Shown here piece after piece: positions 35,948 to 46,280 of a stretch of 64,000 nt of DNA. How positions within the stretch are numbered: position 1 is the stretch's first letter; each line of letters starts with the position of its first letter. The notes below the pieces were generated by a model. The model was given only the letters and a program-made list of their open reading frames with translations, did not search any database and was not told where the DNA came from. A program made the position numbers and the translations under genes. This stretch comes from Hoeflea sp. 108. Lineage in GTDB: Bacteria > Pseudomonadota > Alphaproteobacteria > Rhizobiales > Rhizobiaceae. The stretch lies in contig NZ_KB890024.1 of the NCBI RefSeq assembly GCF_000372965.1, forward strand, positions 2,916,839-2,980,838, given 5' to 3'.

Positions 35948-35951
<4 letters not shown>
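35517..35951 (+). CDS. DUF1636 metal-binding-like protein, first gene of the B12 operon
   Basis: The protein has 144 residues. The best start is TTG at 35517, 8 bases after an AAGGAG site (35503-35508) and 54 bases after the riboswitch; no ATG fits. It contains VTILVCSSCRDETGSDAHPR and VECLGNCKRRLSAALI, a CxxC pair and a CxxxC pair in a thioredoxin-like ferredoxin fold as in DUF1636. The family occurs with cobalamin genes and may bind Fe-S or cobalt; its role is unknown. It ends in an ATGA overlap with cobW. Confidence 0.85.
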
Positions 35952-36985
<1,034 letters not shown>

Positions 36986-36999
36986 ACCGGACAGCCTGG

Positions 37000-39900
37000 A
37001 TGCACATCCTCACCACCACATCCGCCTCGCTCGACGATTTGATCGAGCCAGTGGACCTCAGGCAGAAGCCTGCGGATGTGGTGGCGTTGTCCTTCACCGA
37101 CAGCGACCTGGCCGGCCTGGCAAACGCCTGGAAGGCGGATGCTGAAAACCTGCCGTCGATGCGGCTCGCCAGCCTGCGTGACCTCCGCCATCCGATGTCG
37201 GTGGACCTCTGGATCGACAGCGTGGCTGGCCACGCCAGGGTCATCCTCGTCCGCATCCTCGGCGGCCACGACTGGTGGCGCTACGGCTGCGACCAGCTCG
37301 CGGCTCTTGCCCGCGCAAAAGGCATCGCGCTGGCGCTGCTGCCCGGCGAAAGCCACGACGAGGATCTCAGGCTGATCGAAGCGTCGACGCTGCCGCGGAC
37401 CGAACTCGACGCCCTGCTCGGTTATTTCCGCGAGGGCGGACCTGAGAACATGAAGGCGCTGGTCGCAAGGCTGGCCGGGCTGGCGGGCACGGAAACCAAA
37501 GCCGATGCGCCGGTTTCTGTACCCAAGGCCGGGTTTTATGATCCGGCGAAAGGCATCCTCAGTGACATCGAGGGCTTTTCGGCTGGCAATGAAAGCGATC
37601 CTTCGCCCATCCCTCTCATCCCCATCCTCTTCTACCGCTCGATGCTGCTCGCCGCCGACGTCGCACCGATCGACGCACTGGTCGAAGCATTGAGAGCAGA
37701 GGGCCTGCGTCCCGCACCGATCTTCGTCTCCAGCCTCAAGGACAAGGCTTCCCTCGCCTTCGTCGAGCAGGCCTTGGTCGAACTCCACCCCGCCGCAATC
37801 ATTACCGCGACCGCCTTCGCCGCCGGCGCCGAGCCGGGCGCGGAAACGCTGTTCGACCGGGCCGGCGTGCCGGTGTTCCAGGTCATCGTCGCCACCACCC
37901 GTCGCGAAGCCTGGGAAGGCAGCCCGCGTGGCCTGGCGCCTGCAGATCTCGCCATGCATGTGGTGATGCCCGAACTCGACGGCCGCATCCTCGCCGGCGC
38001 CATCTCCTTCAAGGCCGAAAGCGAGGTCGACCCGTCCCTCGGCTTCCGCGCCTTCGCCAACCGGCCTGAACCCGACCGCGTCGACCAGGTCGCCCGCCGC
38101 ATCGCATCACACCTCAGGCTGCGTGAGACGCGGCCCGAAAAGCGCAAGCTCGCAATCCTCATCCCCGACTACCCCAGCGCCCCCGGCCGCACCGGCTATG
38201 CCGTCGGCCTCGACGTGCCATCAAGCGTGCTCGCCATGCTGCACGACCTCAAGGACGCGGGGTATGCGGTTGAATCGATTCCCGAATCGCCACGTGCTCT
38301 GCTCGATCTGATCGAGGCCGGCGGGCACGGCTTGGCGCTCGAAGACTATCTCGCGCTTGCCGAGGATCTGCCTGCGGAGGCAAGAAACGCAGTCGACGCT
38401 GCCTGGGGCAAGGCAGAGGCTGATACGATCGACAGGACAGGACAACGCTCGACATTGCCCTCCTCTGTCCTGCCGGACATCTCCCCCACGAGGGGGGAGA
38501 TCAGCAGTCAGCAGCGTACAGCCCAATCGCCGGCGCCGGCAGAAGGTCACGTCCGTCCAGCAGAACTCGCAGAACGATCGGCGACGCCGAAGCTGCCAAT
38601 CTCCCCCCGTGTTGGGGAGATGTCCGGCAGGACAGAGGGGGGCAACGTGGAGCGCACCGCATCTGCTTCCACTCGCACGCGCCACTTCCCCTTCCGCGCC
38701 GCCACCTTCGGCAACATCACGGTCGCCCTCGCTCCCGATCGCGGCCGATCGGCCGATCGCCGCGCCGACTATCACGACCCTACGTTGCCCCCGCGCCACG
38801 CGCTGCTCGCCTTCGGCCTCTGGCTGCAGAAGTCGCTCGCAATCCACGCCATCATCCATGTCGGCGCCCACGGCACGCTCGAATGGCTGCCGGGCAAGGC
38901 GGTGGCGCTGAGCCGGGATTGTTTCCCCGAGATCGTCACCGGCTCGCTGCCGGTGGTCTATCCCTTCATCGTCTCCAACCCCGGCGAAGCGGCCCAGGCC
39001 AAACGCCGCATTGCCGCGGTCACGCTCGGTCACCTGCCGCCGCCACTCGCGTCGGCTGGCCTGGACGAGCATCAGCAAAAACTGGAACGCCTGGTCGATG
39101 AGTACGCGCAGGCCGACGGTCTCGACCGCCGCCGCCGCGACCGGCTGGCAAAACTCATCGTCGAGACGGCATCGCAGACCGGCCTTGCCGCCGAAGCGGG
39201 CGTTGCCAATACGGACGCGCCCGATGAAGCGCTGCGCCGTATCGACGCCTGGCTGTGCGACCTCAAGGATTTCGCCATCAAGGACGGCCTGCATGTCTAT
39301 GGCCGTGCTGAAGCCGATGAACCCGACGCAGCTCGCCGCGCCAGTGCTGAAGCCGAGCGACAAAACCTGATCGCCGCCCTCGACGGCCGCCACGTCAAGG
39401 CCGGCCCCTCGGGCGCCCCGGCGCGCGGCCGCACCGACGTCCTGCCCACCGGGCGCAACCTGTTCACTTCAGATCCGCGCACCATGCCGACGCCGACGGC
39501 CTTTGACCTCGGCAAGTCAGCCAGCGACGAGATCATGCGCAGCTACCTGCAGAGCCATGGCGAGTGGCCGCGCGCGCTGGTCATCGACCTCTGGGGCAGC
39601 GCCTCGCTGCGCACCGGCGGTGAGGAAATCGCGCAAGGGCTGGCGCTGATGGGCTGCCGGCCGCAATGGGACGCCGCCACCGGCCGCGTTACCGGCATCG
39701 AGGTGCTGCCACCGGCGACGCTCGGCCGCCCGCGTGTCGACGTCACCTGGCGCATCTCGGGTCTGTTCCGCGACATGTTCCCGACCCAGATCGCTCTCAT
39801 CGACGCCGCCGCCCGCGCCGTCGCCACCCGCGACGAGGACGACCACGACAACCCGCTCGCTGCCAGCACCCGCGCCGCGGGCAAGGTCGAGCCGCGCATC

Positions 39901-40611
39901 TTCGGCTCCTCCCCCGGCACCTATGGCGCCGGCCTCGAGGACCTTCTGTCATCGGGCGATTGGCAGGCGCGCGAAGAGCTCGGCCGCGCCTATCTCGATG
40001 CTGCCTCCCACGCCTATGGCGGCAACGAAGGCGAAGGCTTTTCCGCGCCCGGCGCCTTTGCCGGCCGCATCGCCGGGGCAGACCTGTTGGTACATACCGG
40101 CGACGACCCCGGCCGCGACATCCTCGAAGGCTCGGCCGACGTCGCCTTCATCGGCGGATTTGCAGCAGCGGTCGCAGCATTGGGCAAGAACGCCGACGTC
40201 ATCGTGCTCGACACCTCCGATCCACAAAAGCCGAGGCCGCGTTCGGTCACCGAGGCCGTCGGCCGCGTCGTCAGGGCGCGCGCCACCAACGCCCGCTTCA
40301 TCGCCGGCCAGATGCGCCATGGCCCGCGCGGCGCCTCCGAATTCGCCGAGACGGTCGACCGGCTGATCGGCTTTGCCGAAACGACAAACGCCATTCCGGG
40401 CGCGCTGATCGAGGCCGTTCACGACGCCTATGTCGGCAATGAGGCGGTGCGCGACTTCATGCTGCGCGAGAACCCGGCGGCAGCGAAGTTCATTGCCGAG
40501 CGTTTCGCCGCTGCCCGCCGGCGCGGCCTGTGGCACCCACTGCGCAACTCCATCGACGACGACCTCGCCAGCCTCATCGCCGAGGCCGAGGCGCGCGGGG
40601 TCGCGGCATGA
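37000..40611 (+). CDS. cobN: Aerobic cobaltochelatase subunit CobN
   Basis: The 1203-residue large subunit inserts Co2+ into hydrogenobyrinate a,c-diamide with its AAA+ partners, which are not in this window. The family core is recognisable (IHVGAHGTLEWLPGKAVALS, VYPFIVSNPGEAAQAKRRIAA, and the C-terminal GASEFAETVDRLIGFAETT). Residues about 486-548 are foreign: they are encoded by a palindromic repeat element at 38457-38643 and read through in frame. The segment lies before FPFRAATFGNITVALAPDRG, probably in a surface loop. The stop overlaps the cobG start (ATGA). Confidence 0.95.
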   Translation: MHILTTTSASLDDLIEPVDLRQKPADVVALSFTDSDLAGLANAWKADAENLPSMRLASLRDLRHPMSVDLWIDSVAGHARVILVRILGGHDWWRYGCDQLAALARAKGIALALLPGESHDEDLRLIEASTLPRTELDALLGYFREGGPENMKALVARLAGLAGTETKADAPVSVPKAGFYDPAKGILSDIEGFSAGNESDPSPIPLIPILFYRSMLLAADVAPIDALVEALRAEGLRPAPIFVSSLKDKASLAFVEQALVELHPAAIITATAFAAGAEPGAETLFDRAGVPVFQVIVATTRREAWEGSPRGLAPADLAMHVVMPELDGRILAGAISFKAESEVDPSLGFRAFANRPEPDRVDQVARRIASHLRLRETRPEKRKLAILIPDYPSAPGRTGYAVGLDVPSSVLAMLHDLKDAGYAVESIPESPRALLDLIEAGGHGLALEDYLALAEDLPAEARNAVDAAWGKAEADTIDRTGQRSTLPSSVLPDISPTRGEISSQQRTAQSPAPAEGHVRPAELAERSATPKLPISPRVGEMSGRTEGGNVERTASASTRTRHFPFRAATFGNITVALAPDRGRSADRRADYHDPTLPPRHALLAFGLWLQKSLAIHAIIHVGAHGTLEWLPGKAVALSRDCFPEIVTGSLPVVYPFIVSNPGEAAQAKRRIAAVTLGHLPPPLASAGLDEHQQKLERLVDEYAQADGLDRRRRDRLAKLIVETASQTGLAAEAGVANTDAPDEALRRIDAWLCDLKDFAIKDGLHVYGRAEADEPDAARRASAEAERQNLIAALDGRHVKAGPSGAPARGRTDVLPTGRNLFTSDPRTMPTPTAFDLGKSASDEIMRSYLQSHGEWPRALVIDLWGSASLRTGGEEIAQGLALMGCRPQWDAATGRVTGIEVLPPATLGRPRVDVTWRISGLFRDMFPTQIALIDAAARAVATRDEDDHDNPLAASTRAAGKVEPRIFGSSPGTYGAGLEDLLSSGDWQAREELGRAYLDAASHAYGGNEGEGFSAPGAFAGRIAGADLLVHTGDDPGRDILEGSADVAFIGGFAAAVAALGKNADVIVLDTSDPQKPRPRSVTEAVGRVVRARATNARFIAGQMRHGPRGASEFAETVDRLIGFAETTNAIPGALIEAVHDAYVGNEAVRDFMLRENPAAAKFIAERFAAARRRGLWHPLRNSIDDDLASLIAEAEARGVAA
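38457..38643 (+). mobile_element. Palindromic repeat element inserted in frame in cobN
   Basis: The ends are 30-base inverted repeats differing at one position: CCTCTGTCCTGCCGGACAT near the left end (38457-38486) and its complement near the right (38614-38643). Each arm also holds an internal hairpin (ATCTCCCCC with GGGGGAGAT). The element encodes SVLPDISPTRGEI and, at the end, KLPISPRVGEMSGRTEGG. A homologous copy lies in cobG with the same orientation and reading frame. It has no coding capacity of its own, so it would be mobilised in trans, like rickettsial palindromic elements or REP/MITE units. Confidence 0.85.
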
Positions 40612-42170
40612 CCAGTTTCTCCCGCCGTGGCGCCTGTCCAGCACTTTCAGCACCGATGCCGACAGGCGACGGCCTCCTGGTGCGGATCAACCCGCTCGCT
40701 GGAGAAATCGCCCCCAACATATTGATCGGACTCGCCGAATCCGCTGCACGCCATGGCAACGGCATTGTCGAGGTCACGGCGCGCGGCAGCATCCAGATCA
40801 GGGGGCTGACGGCGGAGAGTGCGTGTCTGCTGGCTGAAGAAGTCGACACGCTCGGCATCGCGGTGCGCACCGGCGTGCCCGTCGACACCAGCCCGCTCGC
40901 CGGCATGGATCCGGCGGAGATTGCCGATCCCGTGCCACTAGCGGCCGCGATCCGCACTGCGATCGAGCAGGCGGGGCTGGCGCCGCGACTCGGGCCGAAG
41001 GTATCGGTCGTGGTCGATGGGCACGGCGAGATCGGGCTTGGCGCGATCATGGGCGATGTCAGGCTGGTCGCGGTGGGTGCCGGGCGTTGGCGCCTGTCGG
41101 TGGCGGGCGATGAGAAGGCTGCTACGTTCGTCGGAGAATTCGATGCAGACGATGCATTTACAGCCACGCTCGATATTCTCCACGCGATCGCAGTACTCGG
41201 ACGCGAAGGACGCGCCCGTGACCTCGACCCGAGCGTCATCCGTGCTTCCATCGCAGGATTTGAGACCTCTCATTCCTTCGCGCCCCCCTCTGTCCTGTCG
41301 GACATATCCCCCTCGAGGGCGGAGATCAGCCGTCACCGGCACCCCACCCCATCACGGGCGTTGCAGGAAGGTCGGGTAGCGGAACTCTCAGAACCTGCGA
41401 AAGCACCAAAGCTGCCAATCTCCCCCCTTGAGGGGGATATGTCCGGCAGGACAGAGGGGGGCGCGAAGAAACTCGCCGTCGCCAGGACTACCACGCTCAA
41501 AACTGATTCAACCTCTGAACTACCCCACGCAACCGATTCATCTCCCATCGGAATCCTCCCGCTCTCCGATTCCCGAATCGCTGTCGGCATCGCCCTGCCC
41601 TTCGGCAGCATCGACGCCTCGACGCTGATCACCTTCTGCCGAGCGGCAACGGCCGCCGGCGCCACCGGCATCCGCCCAGCGCCCGGCCGAACCCTGCTCG
41701 TCATGGACCTCGATCGCCCCTCCGCCGACACCCTCGCCGCAACGGCCAGCTCGCTTGGCCTCGTCACCTCGCCCAACGACCCCCGCATCCGCATCGCCGC
41801 CTGCCCGGGCGCACCGGCCTGCGCGTCGGGCATGATATCAGCGCGTGACGTTGCCGCCGATATCGCTGCCGACCTCGGCGAAGACCTCGATCCGACGCTG
41901 TCCTTGCACGTCTCCGGCTGTGCCAAGGGCTGCGCCCATCCAGGACCGGCGACGCTCACCATCGTCGGTGACGAAAAGGGTGCTGTATTTGTCGTCGGCG
42001 GAACGGCGAAGGGCCTTCCGGCGGCCTACACCGCAGGATATGAAGCCGCGCGCGGCATGGGCCGCCTCACGAAATTGCTCGCCCAGGAGCGCAAGCCGGA
42101 CGAAAATGCCGCCGCCTGCCTCGCAAGGCTGGGCGCAAAGCGCCTCGCGCAAGCTCTGGCACAGGAATGA
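40608..42170 (+). CDS. cobG: Precorrin-3B synthase CobG
   Basis: The 520-residue monooxygenase converts precorrin-3A to 3B before ring contraction, using O2, a 4Fe-4S centre and a non-heme iron. It has the two-fold nitrite/sulfite-reductase-like architecture: a first half (NGIVEVTARGSIQIRGL) and a second half ending in the cluster cysteines CPGAPACASG and HVSGCAKGCAHPG. Residues about 223-287 are derived from a palindromic element (41276-41468), placed in the linker between the halves. It marks the aerobic route. Start and stop both overlap neighbours by 4 bases. Confidence 0.93.
   Translation: MTSFSRRGACPALSAPMPTGDGLLVRINPLAGEIAPNILIGLAESAARHGNGIVEVTARGSIQIRGLTAESACLLAEEVDTLGIAVRTGVPVDTSPLAGMDPAEIADPVPLAAAIRTAIEQAGLAPRLGPKVSVVVDGHGEIGLGAIMGDVRLVAVGAGRWRLSVAGDEKAATFVGEFDADDAFTATLDILHAIAVLGREGRARDLDPSVIRASIAGFETSHSFAPPSVLSDISPSRAEISRHRHPTPSRALQEGRVAELSEPAKAPKLPISPLEGDMSGRTEGGAKKLAVARTTTLKTDSTSELPHATDSSPIGILPLSDSRIAVGIALPFGSIDASTLITFCRAATAAGATGIRPAPGRTLLVMDLDRPSADTLAATASSLGLVTSPNDPRIRIAACPGAPACASGMISARDVAADIAADLGEDLDPTLSLHVSGCAKGCAHPGPATLTIVGDEKGAVFVVGGTAKGLPAAYTAGYEAARGMGRLTKLLAQERKPDENAAACLARLGAKRLAQALAQE
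41276..41468 (+). mobile_element. Palindromic repeat element inserted in frame in cobG
   Basis: Perfect 22-base terminal inverted repeats (41276-41297 and 41447-41468) include GCGCCCCCCTCTGTCCTG. The pairing continues inward through GGACATATCCCCCTC with few mismatches. It encodes SVLSDISPSRAEI and KLPISPLEGDMSGRTEGG, clearly homologous in DNA and translation to the element in cobN. The core between the arms is more diverged (GTC, GCAGGAAGGTC and CAGAAC blocks are shared). The outer arms extend into host-like bases. Confidence 0.85.
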
Positions 42171-42805
42171 ACATGGCCGCCTACGATTACATCCATGATG
42201 GCACGGCCATCTACGAACGCTCCTTCGCCATCATCCGCGCGGAGGCCGATCTCGCACGCTTCTCCGAAGACGAGTCGGACGTCGCGGTGCGCATGATCCA
42301 TGCCTGCGGCCTGGTCGAAGCGGCCCAGCATTTCGTCTTCTCGGAGAACTTCGTCTCGGCCGCGCGCACAGCACTGCAGGCCGGTGCACCGATCTTCTGC
42401 GACGCCGAGATGGTGGCGCGCGGCGTCACCCGCGCCCGCCTGCCCGCCGACAACGAGGTCATTTGTACCTTGCGCGATGCGCGTACATCAGAGATCTCCA
42501 AGGCGATCGGCAATACCCGCTCGGCCGCAGCGATCGATCTCTGGATCGACAGGCTTGCCGGCTCCGTCGTCGCCATCGGCAACGCGCCGACCGCTCTCTT
42601 CTACCTGCTCGAAAAGCTTCGCGACGGCGCTCCCAAGCCTGCCGCCATCATCGGCATGCCAGTCGGCTTCGTTGGCGCTGCCGAATCCAAGGACGCGCTG
42701 GCCGAAAATTCCTATGGCGTGCCCTATGCCATCGTCCGCGGCCGCCTCGGCGGCAGCGCCATGACGGCAGCTGCCCTCAACTCGCTGGCGAGGCCCGGCG
42801 TATGA
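42167..42805 (+). CDS. cobH: Precorrin-8X methylmutase CobH
   Basis: The 212-residue enzyme moves the C11 methyl to C12, giving hydrogenobyrinate. It contains VAVRMIHACGLVEAAQHFVF with the catalytic His at about residue 44, and IGNAPTALFYLLEKL and IGMPVGFVGAAESKDAL, all family signatures. It is coupled to cobG and cobI by 4-base overlaps. Confidence 0.96.
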   Translation: MNMAAYDYIHDGTAIYERSFAIIRAEADLARFSEDESDVAVRMIHACGLVEAAQHFVFSENFVSAARTALQAGAPIFCDAEMVARGVTRARLPADNEVICTLRDARTSEISKAIGNTRSAAAIDLWIDRLAGSVVAIGNAPTALFYLLEKLRDGAPKPAAIIGMPVGFVGAAESKDALAENSYGVPYAIVRGRLGGSAMTAAALNSLARPGV

Positions 42806-43554
42806 GCGTGTCCGCTGCAAAGGGCCGCCTGATCGGCGTCGGCACCGGCCCCGGCGATCCCGAGCTGATGACGGTGAAGGCCGTGCGCGCGCTGGCCGAG
42901 GCCGACGTGATCGCGCATTTTTCCAAGCGCGGCGCCAATGGCAACGCCCGCACCATCACCGATGCGCATTTCCGCGACGGCGTGATCGAGCTGCCGCTGG
43001 TCTATCCCGTGACGACGGAAATCGACAAGGATCACGACGACTATCGTGCTGCCATATCAGGCTTCTACGAGGACTCGGCGCAAGCGGTGGCCGCCCATCT
43101 CGACCAGGGCCGCACCGTCGCCATCCTGTCCGAGGGCGACCCGCTGTTCTACGGCTCCTACATGCATCTGCATGTGCGGCTGGCGCATCTCTACCCGACC
43201 GAGGTCATCCCCGGCGTCACCGCCATGTCAGGCTGCTGGTCGCAGACCAGCGTGCCTATCGTCCAGGGCGACGACGTGCTGTCGGTGCTGCCGGGTACCA
43301 TGAGCGAGTTCGAACTCACCCGACGCCTCGCCGATACCGACGCCGCTGTCATCATGAAGGTCGGCCGCAATCTGCCCAAAATCCGCAAGGCGCTGGAAGC
43401 GACCGGCAAGCTCGGCCGCGCGCTTTATGTCGAGCGCGGCACCATGCCCAACACGCAGCACATGCGGTTGGTCGACAAATCGGACGACAAGGCGCCCTAT
43501 TTCGCCATCGTCCTGGTGCCCGGCTGGGCCGGCAAGCCGGGAGCGGAATTGTGA
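42802..43554 (+). CDS. cobI: Precorrin-2 C20-methyltransferase CobI
   Basis: The 250-residue SAM methyltransferase of the tetrapyrrole family has GVGTGPGDPELMTVKAVRAL at the N-terminus, VAILSEGDPLFYGSYMHLH and VIPGVTAMSGCWSQT. It methylates precorrin-2 at C20. The start at 42802 overlaps the cobH stop (ATGA). Confidence 0.95.
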   Translation: MSVSAAKGRLIGVGTGPGDPELMTVKAVRALAEADVIAHFSKRGANGNARTITDAHFRDGVIELPLVYPVTTEIDKDHDDYRAAISGFYEDSAQAVAAHLDQGRTVAILSEGDPLFYGSYMHLHVRLAHLYPTEVIPGVTAMSGCWSQTSVPIVQGDDVLSVLPGTMSEFELTRRLADTDAAVIMKVGRNLPKIRKALEATGKLGRALYVERGTMPNTQHMRLVDKSDDKAPYFAIVLVPGWAGKPGAEL

Positions 43555-44315
43555 GCGGCCGCCTCGTCGTCATCGGCCTCGGCCCCGGCAATCCGGACCA
43601 GGTCACGCCGGAAGCCAGCCGGGCCGTGGCGGAAGCCAGCCATTTCTTCGGCTACAAACCCTATCTCGACCGCCTCGACCTGCGCCCCGACCAGACCCGC
43701 GTCGCCTCCGACAACCGCGAGGAGATCTCGCGCTCCAATGCCGCACTTGAGATGGCAGCGGCCGGCCACAACGTCGCCGTCGTCTCCGGTGGCGATCCCG
43801 GCGTCTTCGCCATGGCCGCGGCCGTCTGCGAAGCGATCGAAGCCGGCCCGAAAGAATGGCGCGACATCGAGCTGTCGGTCGTGCCCGGCGTCACCGCCAT
43901 GCTGGCCGTTGCCGCTCGTGTCGGCGCGCCCCTCGGCCACGATTTCTGCGCCATCAACCTGTCCGACAACCTGAAGCCATGGGAGCTGATCGAGCGCCGC
44001 CTGATCGCGGTCGCCGAGGCAGGTTTCGTCATTTCGCTCTACAACCCGATCAGCAAGGCCCGCCCATGGCAGCTCGGCAGCGCGTTCGAAACGCTGCGCA
44101 GCCACCTGCCCGCCACGACCCCCATCATCTTCGGCCGCGCCGCCGGCCGGCCCGACGAGCGCATCGAGATCGTCACGCTTGGCGAAGCAGCAGCGGAAAA
44201 GGCCGACATGGCGACCTGCGTCGTCATCGGCTCGCCCGAAACGCGCCTGATCGAACGCGTCGGCAAGCCACCGCTGGTCTACACTCCGCGCTTTTCCGCA
44301 GGGCCCACGAAATGA
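43551..44315 (+). CDS. cobJ: Precorrin-3B C17-methyltransferase CobJ
   Basis: The 254-residue SAM methyltransferase has GLGPGNPDQVTPEASRAV, VAVVSGGDPGVFAMAAAV and GHDFCAINLSDNLKPWELIE. It methylates C17 and brings about ring contraction. It starts at a GTG overlapping the cobI stop (GTGA). Its last 37 bases overlap the end of cobK on the other strand. Confidence 0.95.
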   Translation: MSGRLVVIGLGPGNPDQVTPEASRAVAEASHFFGYKPYLDRLDLRPDQTRVASDNREEISRSNAALEMAAAGHNVAVVSGGDPGVFAMAAAVCEAIEAGPKEWRDIELSVVPGVTAMLAVAARVGAPLGHDFCAINLSDNLKPWELIERRLIAVAEAGFVISLYNPISKARPWQLGSAFETLRSHLPATTPIIFGRAAGRPDERIEIVTLGEAAAEKADMATCVVIGSPETRLIERVGKPPLVYTPRFSAGPTK

Positions 44316-45049
44316 TCGACCATCTCGGCCATCGCGGAGACGCTTGGAGCCGACAACACCTCGGGCAGAGGCGGCCGGCGGAACAGGATCACCTCGACGC
44401 CGAGCTGCCTGGCCGCCGCGATCTTGCCGTAGGTCGCCTGCCCGCCGCTGTTCTTGGCAACGATGACGTCGATCTTGTGCGTCTTGAGCAGCGCCCGCTC
44501 GTCGGCTTCGGCGAACGGCCCGCGCGCCAGGATGTAGGTCGCATCGGGCACGCCGAGCGGCGGCTCGATCGGGTCGACGCTGCGAATGACATAGGCATGC
44601 TGCGGCGCGGTCTCGAACGCCGCCACTTCCTGCCGGCCGAGCGCCAGGAACACGCGGCGGGGCGTCTCGCCGAGCGCTGCGACGGCCTGTTCACCGTCTT
44701 CGACCAGCGTCCAGCGGTCGCCGTCGCCCAGTTCCCAACCCGGACGACGCAGGGCGAAGATCGGCACACCGGCCATCCGCGCCGCCTCGGCAGCATTGGC
44801 CGAGATACGCGCCGCATAGGGATGCGTCGCATCGATCAGCAGGTCGGTCTTGTGCCCGGCCAGCCAGTCGGCCAGCCCCTGTGCACCGCCGAAGCCGCCC
44901 GTTCGTACCGGCACCGGCTGCGCGAGCGGGTTTTCGGTCCGGCCCGCCAGCGACAGGGTGATGTCGAGATCGCCGCGCCCAGCCAGCTTCGCCGCCAGCT
45001 GCCGCGCCTCGGTGGTGCCGCCCAGGATCAGGATACGGTGGGTCATCAT
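44279..45049 (-). CDS. cobK: Precorrin-6A reductase CobK
   Basis: The 256-residue NADPH-dependent reductase has ILILGGTTEARQLAAKL, LIDATHPYAARISANAAEAA, and KNSGGQATYGKIAAARQLGV. It is the only gene of this block on the minus strand apart from cbiD. Its start codon (ATG at 45049, or 45046) overlaps the cobL start on the opposite strand, and its 3' end overlaps cobJ. It has therefore no intergenic promoter, and its transcript is antisense to any cobJ-cobL read-through mRNA. Confidence 0.95.
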   Translation of the reverse strand: MMTHRILILGGTTEARQLAAKLAGRGDLDITLSLAGRTENPLAQPVPVRTGGFGGAQGLADWLAGHKTDLLIDATHPYAARISANAAEAARMAGVPIFALRRPGWELGDGDRWTLVEDGEQAVAALGETPRRVFLALGRQEVAAFETAPQHAYVIRSVDPIEPPLGVPDATYILARGPFAEADERALLKTHKIDVIVAKNSGGQATYGKIAAARQLGVEVILFRRPPLPEVLSAPSVSAMAEMVDHFVGPAEKRGV

Positions 45050-46280
45050 GCCTGCTGAATTCAACGCACCGACGCAAAAATGGCTGACAGTCGTCGGCAT
45101 CGGCGAAGACGGTGTATCGGGTCTCGGTGACGACGCCAAGCGCGCGATTTCTGCCGCAAGCCACGTCTTCGGCGGCAAACGACATCTGGCATTGGCCGCC
45201 GAACTGATCCACGGCCAGTCACGCCCCTGGCCGATGCCTTTCGACAGCGAAATGGGCGACGTGATAGGCCTGCGCGGCGAAAACGTCTGCGTGCTGGCGT
45301 CGGGCGATCCCTTCCTTCATGGCGTCGGCGTCACCTTGGCCCGTGCCGTTGCTTTGGCCGAAATGCATGTCCTACCGGCCCCTTCCGCCTTCTCGCTGGC
45401 GGCATCCAGGCTCGGTTGGGCGTTGCAGGACGTCGAGACGATATCGCTGCATGGCCACGCCATCGACCTGATCCGTCCGCATCTGCATCAGGGCGCGCGC
45501 ATCGTCGCGCTCACCTCGGATGGCGATGCGCCAACCAAGATCGCAGCGCTGCTCGCCGACAGCGGCTTCGGCTTGTCGCGGCTGACCGTGCTCGAAGCGC
45601 TGGGGGGCGAGAATGAGCGGATCCGCACCACCGTCGCGGCGTCCTTCGATCTCGAAAACATCAATCCGCTCAACGTACTGGCGCTTGAGCTTGAATCGAC
45701 GCCGCAAGCACGCATCCTGCCCTTGGCCTCGGGCTTGCCCGACGACCTGTTCGAGCATGACGGCCAGATCACCAAGCGCGAGATCCGCGCGGTGACGCTG
45801 TCCGCCCTCGCCCCGCGTCGTGGCGAACTTCTGTGGGACATCGGCGGCGGTTCCGGCTCGATCTCCATCGAATGGCTGCTCTGTCACTCCTCGCTGCGCG
45901 CCATCGCCATCGAACACAATGCCGACCGCGCCGACCGCATCGCGCGCAACGCGACCAATTGCGGCGTGCCGGGCCTGAAGGTCGTCAGGGGAGCGGCACC
46001 CGAGGCGCTCGCCGATCTGCCCACCCCCGACGTGATCTTCATCGGCGGCGGCGGCTCGGAGGATGGTGTCTTCGATGCGGCCATATCAGCACTTCGTCCC
46101 GGCGGCCGCCTCGTCGCCAACGCCGTCACCCTCGAAATGGAAGCGCTGCTGCTCGCCCGCCACGCCTCCCACGGCGGCGACCTGCTGCGCCTGCAAATCT
46201 CCCGCGCCGCCCCCATTGGCTCGATGACCGGCTGGCGGCCGGCAATGCCGGTCACGCAGTGGAGCTGGGTGAAGCCATGA
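45048..46280 (+). CDS. cobL: Precorrin-6Y C5,15-methyltransferase (decarboxylating) CobL
   Basis: The 410-residue protein is a fusion of two methyltransferases. The N-terminal CbiE-like domain (about 1-205; VVGIGEDGVSGLGDDAKRAI, VLASGDPFLHGVG) methylates C5. The C-terminal CbiT-like domain (about 215-410; LLWDIGGGSGSISIEW with the SAM site, IFIGGGGSEDGVFDAAI) decarboxylates and methylates C15. The ATG lies within the bases of the divergent cobK start. Confidence 0.95.
   Translation: MPAEFNAPTQKWLTVVGIGEDGVSGLGDDAKRAISAASHVFGGKRHLALAAELIHGQSRPWPMPFDSEMGDVIGLRGENVCVLASGDPFLHGVGVTLARAVALAEMHVLPAPSAFSLAASRLGWALQDVETISLHGHAIDLIRPHLHQGARIVALTSDGDAPTKIAALLADSGFGLSRLTVLEALGGENERIRTTVAASFDLENINPLNVLALELESTPQARILPLASGLPDDLFEHDGQITKREIRAVTLSALAPRRGELLWDIGGGSGSISIEWLLCHSSLRAIAIEHNADRADRIARNATNCGVPGLKVVRGAAPEALADLPTPDVIFIGGGGSEDGVFDAAISALRPGGRLVANAVTLEMEALLLARHASHGGDLLRLQISRAAPIGSMTGWRPAMPVTQWSWVKP

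Noticed and set aside
45050..45178. N-terminal extension of CobK by 43 codons
   Set aside because: The extension is antisense to cobL codons and unlike CobK. The ATG at 45049 starts directly at the Rossmann-like strand.
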